A stretch of DNA of 11,979 nucleotides from Treponema sp. (lineage in GTDB: Bacteria > Spirochaetota > Spirochaetia > Treponematales > Breznakiellaceae), in contig JAIRNB010000074.1 in assembly GCA_031258265.1 (NCBI GenBank), positions 1-11,979 of the forward strand. The letters are read 5' to 3'. Under the pieces are notes generated by a model, which was given only the letters and a program-made list of their open reading frames with translations, searched no databases and was not told where the DNA came from. Below, in pieces: positions 1 to 6,858 of this stretch. Position 1 is the first letter of the stretch, and each line of letters begins with the position of its first letter. A program made the translations under genes and the position numbers.

Positions 1-156
1 TTTCCGGCTCTTTGTCACGGTTTTTGATTCGTCCGCCGGCAGCGGGAAGAACGTTATCTGCGCCCGTCCTACAGGAACTCCGCGCGAAACCTGGATACCA
101 ATCAGTCGGTTCTCCGGTATCTCCACGGTCTGTTCTATGGTCATCGGGTATTTCAT
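1..156 (-). CDS. Small antitoxin-like protein, 5' part only (runs off left edge)
   Basis: Fifty-two codons are open on the minus strand from an ATG at 156-154 to the window edge, with no stop, so the C-terminus is missing. The protein begins MKYPMTIEQTVEIPENR and continues with a short beta-strand-like pattern (IGIQV, a V-P-x-G turn, AQITFFPLP). A second possible start is Met5. Two GGAGG motifs lie just upstream, the farther one nine bases from the ATG, and an extended -10 sequence lies upstream of those. The pattern TIEQTVEIPxxR followed by P-x-G resembles small AbrB-like or antitoxin-like proteins that I recall as numerous in gut treponemes. A toxin gene (often PIN-domain) would then be expected past the left edge. 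This is family recall and inference; the fragment is too short to be sure. It is divergent from metG. Confidence 0.6.
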   Translation of the reverse strand, partial: MKYPMTIEQTVEIPENRLIGIQVSRGVPVGRAQITFFPLPADESKTVTKSRK

Positions 157-180
157 ACCTCCGCACCTCCGCTGCATTCA

Positions 181-189
181 ACTATAGCA
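181..189 (-). promoter_or_regulatory. Extended -10 promoter for the minus-strand small gene
   Basis: Read on the minus strand the sequence is TGC followed by TATAGT, an extended -10 element (TGn plus a hexamer matching TATAAT at five of six bases). Transcription would start near 174, giving a leader of about 18 bases that contains the GGAGG ribosome binding sites. No convincing -35 box is present, which is normal for extended -10 promoters. Confidence 0.5.
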
Positions 190-236
190 TGAAAGGGGAG
201 AAATAAAAGGCCGAATGTCGAGTTTCTATGGGCGCA

Positions 237-261
237 TCCCCGCCCCCGCAGAGGGCGGGGA
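237..261. repeat. Inverted repeat, 9 bp stem, 7 base loop
   Basis: The arm tccccgccc at 237-245 is the exact reverse complement of gggcgggga at 253-261. The stem is almost entirely G-C. It is the first element of the hairpin series upstream of metG. No T tract follows on either strand, so it is not an obvious terminator. Confidence 0.6.
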
Positions 262-310
262 CCGGGCTTTTCGGGGCTCCGCGGGTCCCTTACCCGCTCC
301 GGCCTCCTCG

Positions 311-327
311 TCCCGCCTCCGGCGGGA
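311..327. repeat. Inverted repeat with core ccgcctccggcgg, 3 base loop
   Basis: The arm tcccgcc at 311-317 pairs perfectly with ggcggga at 321-327 around the loop tcc. Its 13-base core at 313-325 recurs exactly at 11903-11915, inside the RNase P RNA. The loop is closed by a C-G pair and reads GGA on the other strand. Confidence 0.65.
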
Positions 328-379
328 CTGCGGTGGCCCCTTCGGGCCCCTACAATCCCTTGTGCGAAAGGCCAAGAAC

Positions 380-398
380 AAACAACCGCAGGTTGTTT
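380..398. repeat. Inverted repeat, 8 bp stem with GCA loop
   Basis: The arm aaacaacc at 380-387 pairs perfectly with ggttgttt at 391-398 around the loop gca. The bases after it (attag) keep it A/T-rich, so on the plus strand it could act as a weak terminator. No plus-strand gene lies upstream within the window to need one. Confidence 0.55.
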
Positions 399-421
399 AT
401 TAGACCACTGTGGCATGGCCT

Positions 422-477
422 AGCGCCAGAAAATTCCCCAGTGTTGGACTGATGCCGAAGGCTGTATCCGCGGCGCT
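422..477. other. Multi-branched fold (three-way junction candidate)
   Basis: An outer stem (agcgcc at 422-427 with ggcgct at 472-477) encloses two local hairpins: cagt at 439-442 with actg at 448-451, and gcc at 454-456 with ggc at 460-462 around a GAA loop. The size is roughly tRNA-like, but there is no acceptor CCA, T-loop (GTTCGAATC-type) or anticodon arm, so it is not a tRNA. The function is unknown. Confidence 0.35.
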
Positions 478-492
478 TGGGGGGTGAACGGA

Positions 493-515
493 AAAGCCGG
501 GCGAAGCCCGGCTTT
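493..515. terminator. Strong 10 bp hairpin with GAA loop; possible terminator or REP element
   Basis: The arm aaagccgggc at 493-502 pairs perfectly with gcccggcttt at 506-515 around the loop gaa. The stem is stable and ends in A-T pairs, so transcripts from either strand end in a short U run (three bases). That is weak for intrinsic termination. The centre, gcgaagc, is the DNA mini-hairpin sequence known for its unusual stability. It could equally be a repeat element rather than a terminator. Confidence 0.45.
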
Positions 516-521
516 GAAGTG

Positions 522-603
522 AAGGGGGGGCCAGACCGCCTGTGGAGGCTACGGACAGGGACCCCTGGGGGTCCCGGTTGTCCGTGGAAGCGGGCCCCCC
601 CTT
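522..603. other. Long nested inverted repeat directly upstream of metG
   Basis: The arm aagggggggcc at 522-532 is exactly complementary to ggccccccctt at 593-603. Between them lies a second stem (acggaca 551-557 with tgtccgt 579-585), and inside that an almost loopless stem (gggacccc 558-565 with ggggtccc 568-575). The whole 82 bases can fold into a single branched rod ending about 55 bases before the metG start. The 3' side is followed by ttaataataa. Possible roles are a terminator or insulator for upstream transcription, or a metG leader structure. Confidence 0.5.
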
Positions 604-658
604 AATAATAACTTAGCGCTATCTTGCCAGGTCCGCCCCGGAATACTATTGTGGTGCC

Positions 659-3022
659 ATGGAACCTAAACGCCGGCTTATCACATCGGCTCTCCCCTAT
701 GTAAACAATGTGCCCCACCTGGGAAACCTTATCCAGGTCCTCTCCGCGGACTGCTTCGCCCGGTTTTGCCGGCTTAGGGGCTACGAGACCCTCTATGTCT
801 GCGGCACCGACGAGTACGGCACCGCCACGGAAACCAGGGCGGTGGAGGAGGGGATCAGCCCCAGGGAACTCTGTGACCGCTACTACAAGATCCACGATGA
901 AATTTACCGGTGGTTCAACATAGGCTTTGATAAATTCGGCCGTACCTCCACCCCCATTCACACCGAGGTAACCCAGGGGATATTCAAAAAACTGGACGGC
1001 GCGGGGCTTATCGCGGAGCATACTATCGAGCAGCTTTACTGCGGCCAATGCGGGCGTTTCCTCGCGGACCGCTATGTCCTGGGGACCTGCCCCCATTGCG
1101 GCTATGGGGACGCCCGGGGGGACCAGTGCGAAGCCTGCGGCAAACTCCTGGAGCCCACGGAGCTTAAAGAACCCCGCTGTTCCGTCTGCGGGTCCGGCCC
1201 GGCCCTTAAAACCACCAAACACCTCTACATCGATCTTCCCGCTATCAAGGACAGGCTGGAAAAGTGGATCTCCGGGGTTTCCGTGGAAGGTTTCTGGGCT
1301 TTTAATGCGGTTAAGATGACCGAAGCCTGGATTCGGGACGGCCTGCGGGAACGGGCCATCACCAGGGACCTGAAGTGGGGTATCCCCGTCCCCAAGGCGG
1401 GCTATGAAGACAAGGTTTTTTACGTGTGGTTTGACGCCCCTATCGGCTATATTTCCATCACCGGGAATCTGGGGGACGAACTTGGCCTGGACTGGCGGAG
1501 CTTTGTGGACAGTTGGTGGAAATCCCCTGGGGATGTGGAGCTTTTCCAGTTTATCGGCAAAGATAATATCCCCTTCCACACGGTGATCTTCCCGTCAAGC
1601 CTCCTGGGAACGGGGGAAAAGTGGACCATGCTCCACCACATGTCCAGTACCGAGTATCTCAATTACGAAAGCGGCAAATTTTCCAAAAGCAGGGGTATCG
1701 GGGTCTTTGGTACGGATGTCATGGAAACCGGCATCGCCGCCGATATATGGCGCTTCTATATCTTCTACAACCGGCCGGAACGGGCGGATTCCCTTTTTAC
1801 CTGGAGCGATTTCCAGGAAAAGGTGAACGGGGAACTGATCGGGAACCTGGGGAACCTGGTAAACCGGACTCTCTCCTTTGTTACCCGTTACTACGGCGGC
1901 GTTATCCCCCAGGGGGGTCCTGCGGACGGCGCTTTTTTTGAGAATCTCCGGGCCTACGAGGGCCGCGCGGGGGGATTCTTTGAACGGGCGGAACTGCGGG
2001 ACGCCTTTAGAACCATCTTTGAACTTTCTTCTTTCGCCAATAAAACCTTCCAGGATGCCGAACCCTGGAAGAAGCGGGTAGAGGACCCCCCCGCGGCGGC
2101 GGCCCTGATCCGCCGGCTCTGCTATACGGTACGGGACATCGCCGTCATGATCGAACCCTTCCTCCCCCAGGCGGCCCGGCGCATAGCGGGCTTCTTCGGC
2201 CTCGAATTCGCCGGAAAAGAGCCGGGGGCCTTTCGGATCGCCGGGGATCTTTCCGCTTCAGGCGGGCTTTCCTGGGCAAGCCTGGGAAAAGAGGAGGGAC
2301 TCTCCCGGGTCTTAAAAAGCGAAGTCCTCTTTTCCAAACTGGAGGACGAACTTATCGCGGAACTGCGGGACCGCTATTCGGGGACTCAGAAAGAACGCCA
2401 GGGGTCCGGGGAAAGGGGCGCGGAAGACAAACCGGAGCCGAAGGAAACCGGCCCCGCAGAAACTGCCGGCCCGGAGGAAACCGGCCCCGAAGAAACCGCC
2501 GCCCCCGGCTTTGCGGATACCCTGGATCTCCGGGTGGCAAGGATCGTCAAAATAGAACGGCATCCCAAGGCGGATAAACTCTACATCGAAACCCTGGAAA
2601 TCGCCCGGCCGGACGGGACAATGGAGGAGCGGATCATCGTCTCCGGCCTCGTCCCCTTTTATACCGAAGAACAGCTTTTGAACAAACGTATCATCCTGGC
2701 CTACAACCTTAAAGCCGCCAAACTGCGGGGGGTGGAAAGCAGGGGCATGCTCCTGGCCGCATCGGATCACAACGGCCCCGGAGGGGCCGAGCGGGTGGAA
2801 GTGCTGGACGCCGGGGAAAACCCCACGGGGACCAGGGTGTTCCTGGCCGGCGATCCTTCGCCGGAGCTTTCCCCGGTTCCACCGGGGGAAATCGACATCG
2901 ACACCTTCTTCAAAGTCCCCCTCAGGGTGAACAACGGCATTGTGGAGAACGCCGGCAGGGCCCTCAGCCTCCGGGGCCGGCCCATTCGGACAAAACTGAT
3001 CGTTTCCGGCGAGGTCCATTGA
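659..3022 (+). CDS. metG: Methionyl-tRNA synthetase with C-terminal tRNA-binding domain
   Basis: The enzyme charges tRNA-Met with methionine using ATP in the cytoplasm, for initiation and elongation. The class I signature is VPHLGN (HLGN at residues 20-23), and the KMSKS loop is the KFSKS variant at 340-344. The insert domain has four CxxC pairs (C128/C131, C144/C147, C157/C160, C174/C177), the layout for two zinc knuckles as in E. coli-type MetRS. The anticodon-binding helical domain spans roughly 385-570. A Glu/Pro/Gly-rich linker (about 575-617) leads to an EMAP-II/Trbp111-like OB domain (about 618-735) and a short tail to 787. The ATG at 659 gives the usual N-terminus (rxLITSALPYVNNVPHLGN). 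No strong Shine-Dalgarno sequence precedes it; a TACTAT sits at 644-649. The next gene follows the TGA at once in the same frame. Confidence 0.97.
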   Translation: MEPKRRLITSALPYVNNVPHLGNLIQVLSADCFARFCRLRGYETLYVCGTDEYGTATETRAVEEGISPRELCDRYYKIHDEIYRWFNIGFDKFGRTSTPIHTEVTQGIFKKLDGAGLIAEHTIEQLYCGQCGRFLADRYVLGTCPHCGYGDARGDQCEACGKLLEPTELKEPRCSVCGSGPALKTTKHLYIDLPAIKDRLEKWISGVSVEGFWAFNAVKMTEAWIRDGLRERAITRDLKWGIPVPKAGYEDKVFYVWFDAPIGYISITGNLGDELGLDWRSFVDSWWKSPGDVELFQFIGKDNIPFHTVIFPSSLLGTGEKWTMLHHMSSTEYLNYESGKFSKSRGIGVFGTDVMETGIAADIWRFYIFYNRPERADSLFTWSDFQEKVNGELIGNLGNLVNRTLSFVTRYYGGVIPQGGPADGAFFENLRAYEGRAGGFFERAELRDAFRTIFELSSFANKTFQDAEPWKKRVEDPPAAAALIRRLCYTVRDIAVMIEPFLPQAARRIAGFFGLEFAGKEPGAFRIAGDLSASGGLSWASLGKEEGLSRVLKSEVLFSKLEDELIAELRDRYSGTQKERQGSGERGAEDKPEPKETGPAETAGPEETGPEETAAPGFADTLDLRVARIVKIERHPKADKLYIETLEIARPDGTMEERIIVSGLVPFYTEEQLLNKRIILAYNLKAAKLRGVESRGMLLAASDHNGPGGAERVEVLDAGENPTGTRVFLAGDPSPELSPVPPGEIDIDTFFKVPLRVNNGIVENAGRALSLRGRPIRTKLIVSGEVH
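2442..2489 (+). repeat. In-frame direct repeat in the MetRS linker
   Basis: The 15-mer aggaaaccggccccg occurs at 2442-2456 and again at 2475-2489, a period of 33 bases (11 codons). It encodes repeated E-T-G-P units in the Glu/Pro-rich linker between the anticodon-binding and OB domains. This looks like a small in-frame expansion of a flexible linker. Confidence 0.6.
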
Positions 3023-4087
3023 TTGACAACCAAGACAACCGAAGACGCCTTCCCGCCGGAAACGGTTGAACCCGCGGGCCTGGATTTTTGCGATGAAGCC
3101 GGAAATTTCCTGCAGTCGGGGTTTTGGGGGGCCTTCAAGGCCCGTTTTGGCTGGGTTCCCTATCCCTTCAAAGTCCGCTGGAAGGGGGAGGCCGCCGGCC
3201 CCCTCCTCGTCCTGGTCCGTTCCCTGGGGCCGGGTATTTCCTTCGCCTATGTCCCCTGGGGACCCCAGGGGCCCGGCCTCCCGGCGCCCGGAGAATCCGC
3301 CGGGGGGCTCCTCTCCTCCCTGGCCGCGGCCCTGCGGCCTTTCTTGCCCCGGAGCGCCGCTTTTATCCGCTTTGACCCCCCCTGGTCCAGCGCCATCGGC
3401 CCCCCCCTGATCAAGGCCCCCTCCGATATACAGGCCCCGGATACGGTCCTCATCGATCTTTCATCGGCGGCGGAAGGAATCCTCGCCAGGATGAACCCCA
3501 AATGGCGCTACAACATCCGCCTTGCCCTCCGCAAAGGGGTGGCCGTGCGCCGGGCGGGGGAGGAGGAACTTCCCGCCTTCTACAGCCTTTTTCAGGAGAC
3601 CGCCAAACGGGACGGCATCGCCATCCACAGTTTGGATTACTACCGGACCCTCTTTGCCCAGGGCCGGGATTACCCCGGGGGGGCCGGACGGCCACGGCCG
3701 GAACTCCGGCTTTACCTGGCCGAACACGGGGGGGAAGCGGTGGCGGCGATCATCACCCTTTTCCGGGGCGCCGAGGGGGTATACCTCTACGGCGCGTCTT
3801 CGGACCGGAAGCGGAACCTCATGGCCTCCTACGCCCTCCAGTGGCAGGCCATGACCGACGCCGGGGCTTCCGGCTGCCGCACTTACGACCTCTTCGGCAT
3901 CCCCCCCTCCGCCGATCCGAATCACCCCATGGCGGGGCTTTACCGTTTCAAAACCGGTTTTGGGGGGCGGATCGTCCACCGGCCCGGAAGCTGGGACTAC
4001 CCCTGCCGTCCCCTGGGGGCTTACCTTTTTAGAACTGCGGAAAAAATTCGGAAACTCCTCCGGGATCGAAAAAAAAGGCCCCATTAG
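3023..4087 (+). CDS. FemAB/FemX-type aminoacyl-tRNA-dependent peptidoglycan transferase
   Basis: FemABX enzymes (GNAT-related fold) move an amino acid from aminoacyl-tRNA onto the third residue of the peptidoglycan stem peptide, on lipid II. Supporting features are the family-like segment MNPKWRYNIRLALRKGV (residues 157-173), followed by a region rich in acidic and aromatic residues. Next come the strand YLYGASS (254-260) and the C-terminal block from YDLFGIPP through LYRFKTGFGG (288-315), which is typical of the family. No signal peptide or membrane segment is seen; the C-terminus is basic (RKLLRDRKKRPH). The start is TTG at 3023, directly after the metG TGA, with GAGG at 3011-3014 eight bases upstream. 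No ATG in this frame preserves the N-terminal domain, so TTG is favoured. Treponemal peptidoglycan is reported to contain ornithine and glycine, so adding glycine to ornithine is a reasonable inference, not shown here. Confidence 0.82.
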   Translation: MTTKTTEDAFPPETVEPAGLDFCDEAGNFLQSGFWGAFKARFGWVPYPFKVRWKGEAAGPLLVLVRSLGPGISFAYVPWGPQGPGLPAPGESAGGLLSSLAAALRPFLPRSAAFIRFDPPWSSAIGPPLIKAPSDIQAPDTVLIDLSSAAEGILARMNPKWRYNIRLALRKGVAVRRAGEEELPAFYSLFQETAKRDGIAIHSLDYYRTLFAQGRDYPGGAGRPRPELRLYLAEHGGEAVAAIITLFRGAEGVYLYGASSDRKRNLMASYALQWQAMTDAGASGCRTYDLFGIPPSADPNHPMAGLYRFKTGFGGRIVHRPGSWDYPCRPLGAYLFRTAEKIRKLLRDRKKRPH

Positions 4088-4265
4088 CAGGGTAAGCGCC
4101 GATGCCCCGGCTGTATGTTTATTCGAGGGTCTGGTTTAATACCCCATCGTAAGCGCAGCTTACACGCTCTGCTCCGGCTCAGATAATGCAACGTTTACAA
4201 AAATTTGGTGTTAAACCTAAGAACTCGCTTACGCGAGGGAGGGTATTATAAATTTCCTTACGACC

Positions 4266-4327
4266 GAGCCTCCGTTCAGACTAAAGTAACGCTAAAGATA
4301 CCGCGGAGCTCTGCTCCGCGGAGGCTC
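4266..4327. repeat. Strong hairpin just upstream of the operon promoter
   Basis: The arms ccgcggagc at 4301-4309 and gctccgcgg at 4313-4321 are perfectly complementary around the loop tct. An outer pair, gagcct at 4266-4271 with aggctc at 4322-4327, can close a larger fold around it. It ends ten bases before the -35 box. It could stop read-through from metG and the FemAB-like gene, though no T run follows, or it could bind a regulator. Confidence 0.5.
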
Positions 4328-4336
4328 ATCGTCCCA

Positions 4337-4365
4337 TTGAAGTCCAAAAACATTCCGAATATAAT
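4337..4365 (+). promoter_or_regulatory. Sigma-70-type promoter of the ykgJ-MBL-mltG-dnaG-rpoD operon
   Basis: TTGAAG at 4337-4342 and a perfect TATAAT at 4360-4365 are separated by exactly 17 bases. Transcription would start near 4372, only about seven bases before the first ATG (4379). The leader would be too short for a Shine-Dalgarno site, and none is seen. The promoter lies in an A/T-rich dip within a GC-rich region. Confidence 0.7.
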
Positions 4366-4378
4366 ATTTCTTTGACTT

Positions 4379-4840
4379 ATGACAAAGCAGCCGTTCTACG
4401 CCGGGGGACTCCGTTTTAGCTGCCGGCGCTGTTCCTCCTGTTGCCGTCATGAAAGCGGCTATGTGTTCCTCTCCGGGGAGGATCTGGACGCCCTGGCTGC
4501 CGCCCAAAAGATGGGGCATGGGGAATTTATGAAAACATGGTGCCGATGGGTTTCTTTCGGCCAGGAACTTGAGTATCTTTCCCTCAAGGAAAAGGCCAAC
4601 TATGACTGCGTTTTTTGGAAAGAAGGCTGCCTGGTGTACTCCTCCCGGCCCCTGCAATGCAGGACCTTCCCCTTTTGGGACTCCATTCTCTGTTCCGCCG
4701 CCGCCTGGGAAAAAGCGGGGCTTGATTGTCCGGGGATAGGGCAGGGGGAATTTTACAGCATGGCCCGTATAGAAGAGCGGGCTCAGGCCCATTCATCCCG
4801 GCCGCTTATCACCCGTAACCCTAAAGGATATGAATTATAA
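4379..4840 (+). CDS. YkgJ-type cysteine-cluster protein (CxxCxxCC family)
   Basis: This is a 153-residue protein of the family annotated as putative zinc- or iron-binding YkgJ-like proteins, whose cellular role is not established. The N-terminal hallmark FSCRRCSSCC lies at residues 13-22 (C15, C18, C21, C22). Further conserved-looking cysteines follow at C77 and C84, at C94 in the segment RPLQCRTFPFW, and at C117 in CPG. These are presumed metal ligands. The ATG at 4379 is forced: an in-frame TGA lies only one codon further upstream (4373-4375), and later starts would lose the cysteine motif. There is no Shine-Dalgarno sequence, and the promoter -10 box ends 13 bases upstream, so the mRNA is probably nearly leaderless. 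The stop overlaps the next start by one base (TAATG). Confidence 0.85.
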   Translation: MTKQPFYAGGLRFSCRRCSSCCRHESGYVFLSGEDLDALAAAQKMGHGEFMKTWCRWVSFGQELEYLSLKEKANYDCVFWKEGCLVYSSRPLQCRTFPFWDSILCSAAAWEKAGLDCPGIGQGEFYSMARIEERAQAHSSRPLITRNPKGYEL

Positions 4841-5781
4841 TGCGCGTTAATTTTTGGGGCGTCCGGGGTTCCCTTCCATCCCCCCTCCTGCCTGGACAGA
4901 TAAAAAGCAAGATTTCCGCGATCATCGAACGCTTGACACCGGAGGATCTGGCCAGCCAGGAAAGCCGGGAATGTTTCATGGCGGGACTCCCCCCCTGGCT
5001 ATTCGGCGCCGTGGGGGGGAATACCCCCTGTATCACCATCCGGACGGAGAATCCCTCGGAGGTTTTAGTCTTTGACGCCGGTTCCGGTATCCGGGAAATG
5101 GGAAACGCCATGTCCAGGGAACAGCCCAAGCCCAGCCGTTACCGGGTGTTCTTTTCCCATTTTCACTGGGATCATATCCAGGGTTTACCCTTCTTCGGTC
5201 CCGCCTACGATCCTTCCGCCGGCGTGGATTTTTACTCCCCCGTGGCGGAGATGGAGCGGATTATCCAGGATCAAATGCGCCCCCCCGTCTTTCCCGTCCG
5301 CATGGACACCATGGGAAGCAGGAAAAGCTTCCATGTTCTCGACGGCCCCGTTAATTTTGAGGGCTTAACGATCTCTTACAAGATGATGAACCACCCCGGA
5401 GGCTGTTACTCCTACCTGGTGAATGACGGAAAGCACCGGTTTATCTACGCCACCGACACGGAACTTACCGCCGAGGATTTCTCCAAAGACGAGGAGAATT
5501 CGTTCTTTTTCCAGGACGCGGATCTGATCGTCATCGACTGCCAGTACACCCTGGGGGAAGCCATAGAAAAATACAATTGGGGTCATAACGCCTTCAGCAT
5601 GGCCGCGGATTTTGCCGCCAACTGGGGTATCAAACACATGGTCCTTTTTCACCACGAGCCAACGTACAGCGACCACAAGATCTACAATATGCTGCAATCC
5701 GCTTCCTGGTATTTGGAGCGGATGAATATCAAGGGAATTGAACTTTCCCTTGCCGTCGAGGGGCTGGAGATTAAGTTATAG
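4840..5781 (+). CDS. MBL-fold metallo-hydrolase
   Basis: This is a cytoplasmic metallo-beta-lactamase-fold hydrolase, probably acting on phosphodiester or related bonds; the substrate is unknown. The opening FWGVRGSLPSP and later VGGNTPC (59-64) are typical of a widespread uncharacterised MBL subfamily. Metal-site motifs are SHFHWDH (H107, H109, D111, H112), NHPGG (H185), the ATDTE aspartate (D206) and H271/H272 in LFHHEP. Residues about 15-57 form an extra mostly helical insert between the first strand and GGNTPC, which short members lack; I recall similar inserts in relatives. The start overlaps the preceding stop by one base, and AAAGGA at 4823-4828 can serve as ribosome binding site. Its place between ykgJ and mltG suggests co-expression, but no pathway link is evident. 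Confidence 0.88.
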   Translation: MRVNFWGVRGSLPSPLLPGQIKSKISAIIERLTPEDLASQESRECFMAGLPPWLFGAVGGNTPCITIRTENPSEVLVFDAGSGIREMGNAMSREQPKPSRYRVFFSHFHWDHIQGLPFFGPAYDPSAGVDFYSPVAEMERIIQDQMRPPVFPVRMDTMGSRKSFHVLDGPVNFEGLTISYKMMNHPGGCYSYLVNDGKHRFIYATDTELTAEDFSKDEENSFFFQDADLIVIDCQYTLGEAIEKYNWGHNAFSMAADFAANWGIKHMVLFHHEPTYSDHKIYNMLQSASWYLERMNIKGIELSLAVEGLEIKL

Positions 5782-5784
5782 GGG

Positions 5785-6858
5785 ATGAAATCCATATTTA
5801 AAATTCCGTTTCGAATTCTCAGTATTTTTGTGGGATTCTGTTTATGTCTCCTGGGGGCGGGTTTTGCCCTCGTTATCTATTTTAATTCCCCTCCCCCGGT
5901 TCCTCCGCTGGAAGAGCCCGGCGGGGCCCTGCGTATCGCCGAAGACGGTTCAGTCCTCATCGAAATACGGAAGGGCGAATCCGGTCTTTCGGTGGGGAAA
6001 CGGCTGGAAGAGGCCCGGATCATCAGGAATCGCTATTTCTGGTATCTCCTTTCCCGCCTGGACAACTCCCGCTTCGTTAAAACCGGCAGTTTCCGGCTGG
6101 AAATTCCCGCAAGCCAGCTCGCCATCCGCAGGGTCCTGGTGGAGGGCCGGCAGATGCTGGAGCGGGTCACCGTTCCCGAGGGCCTTACCATGACAAAGAC
6201 GGCCCAAATTTTGGAAGAGGCGGGAATCTGCGAAGCGGCGGCCTTTCTCCGGGCCGCGGAAGATCCGGAGATTCTCGATACCTATTCAATTTCCGGTCCC
6301 AGTATGGAAGGCTACCTTTTTCCCGATACCTACCTTTTTCCCAGGGATTATCCCCCGGCCCTGGCGGTCCGGGCCATGGCGGATAACTTTTTTTCCCGCC
6401 TTGCCGGACTACCCGGCGGCAGGGGGGTCTTGGGCGAGGAGCTGCGGCGTCTGGTGATCCTCTCTTCGATTGTCGAGCGGGAGTACCGGGTGCCGGACGA
6501 GGCCGCCCTCATGGCGGGGGTTTTTCTTAACCGCCTGGGAATAGGCATGGCCCTCCAGTCCTGCGCCACCGTGGAATACGTTATTACCGAAGTCCAGGGA
6601 AAACCTCACCCCAGCCTGATATACACCCGGGATACGGAGATTGGGGACCCCTATAACACCTACGTGTACCCCGGACTGCCGCCGGGGCCCATCTGTTCCC
6701 CCGGAGCCCTGGCCCTGGAGGCTGTCCTGCGGCCCCAGGAAAGCGATTACCTGTACTTCCGCCTGGTGGACCCCGGGGCGGGGCGGCATTACTTTTCCAG
6801 AACCTACGATGATCATATCAAAGCCGGGGTCTTCTACGTCAAAGGGAATCCCCCGTGA
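5785..6858 (+). CDS. mltG: Endolytic murein transglycosylase MltG
   Basis: MltG is an inner-membrane enzyme of the YceG family that cleaves nascent peptidoglycan glycan strands internally and is thought to release or terminate new chains. One N-terminal membrane helix (about residues 12-33) is followed by a periplasmic region. This comprises a LysM-like part (about 55-125, with the segment ERVTVPEGLT) and the YceG catalytic domain. Catalytic-domain marks are EGYLFPDTY (175-183), SSIVERE with the expected catalytic Glu231, the segment LQSCATVEY (257-265), and DPYNTYVYPGLPPGPICSPG (288-307). The length of 357 residues fits the family. The start is three bases after the MBL gene stop. AGGGG directly touches the ATG, so the ribosome binding site is suboptimal and translational coupling is likely. 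The stop overlaps dnaG by four bases. Confidence 0.95.
   Translation: MKSIFKIPFRILSIFVGFCLCLLGAGFALVIYFNSPPPVPPLEEPGGALRIAEDGSVLIEIRKGESGLSVGKRLEEARIIRNRYFWYLLSRLDNSRFVKTGSFRLEIPASQLAIRRVLVEGRQMLERVTVPEGLTMTKTAQILEEAGICEAAAFLRAAEDPEILDTYSISGPSMEGYLFPDTYLFPRDYPPALAVRAMADNFFSRLAGLPGGRGVLGEELRRLVILSSIVEREYRVPDEAALMAGVFLNRLGIGMALQSCATVEYVITEVQGKPHPSLIYTRDTEIGDPYNTYVYPGLPPGPICSPGALALEAVLRPQESDYLYFRLVDPGAGRHYFSRTYDDHIKAGVFYVKGNPP

Larger units (their letters stand above)
157..658. other. Gene-free, hairpin-rich spacer upstream of metG
   Basis: No open frame in these 502 bases looks like a protein; the frames present give proline/arginine-rich low-complexity translations. The stretch holds a series of short perfect inverted repeats: 237-245 with 253-261, 281-286 with 292-297, 311-317 with 321-327, 380-387 with 391-398, 422-427 with 472-477, 493-502 with 506-515, and 522-532 with 593-603. 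They are listed separately where distinctive. It could be a structured leader or ncRNA, a cluster of REP-like elements, or both. The conserved motif of a T-box leader is not intact. Confidence 0.6.
4088..4378. other. Structured spacer between the FemAB-like gene and the ykgJ-dnaG-rpoD operon
   Basis: I find no coding frame in these 291 bases. The 8-mer gtaagcgc occurs at 4092-4099 and 4149-4156, and its 7-base core is inverted (cgcttac) at 4226-4232. Stems include gtaagc 4149-4154 with gcttac 4158-4163 (loop gca), ctcgc 4224-4228 with gcgag 4233-4237, and a longer-range pair ggtttaa 4133-4139 with ttaaacc 4211-4217. The right part holds a strong hairpin and the operon promoter. No clear intrinsic terminator follows the FemAB-like gene. 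Confidence 0.5.

Noticed and set aside
421..478. tRNA-like fold
   Set aside because: There is no T-loop consensus, anticodon arm or acceptor stem of seven base pairs; the outer stem is only six pairs.
460..515. T-box riboswitch upstream of metG (ggctgtatccgcgg at 460-473 followed by a terminator-like hairpin)
   Set aside because: The bulge needed to pair with the tRNA acceptor end reads TGTA instead of TGGN, the flanking bases also deviate from AGGGTGGNACCGCG, and no Stem I was recognised.
624..649. metG promoter from TTGCCA (624-629) and TACTAT (644-649)
   Set aside because: The spacer is only 14 bases and the -10 matches at four of six positions, so support is too weak to list as a feature.
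602..1579. Open frame on the minus strand opposite metG (325 codons)
   Set aside because: It is antisense to an unmistakable MetRS catalytic domain, arises from GC-biased third positions, and shows no motif of its own.
3502..4032. Overlapping plus-strand frame in the FemAB-like gene
   Set aside because: Its translation is Gly/Pro/Arg-rich low complexity, as expected for a shifted frame of GC-rich DNA, and the FemAB frame carries the family motifs.
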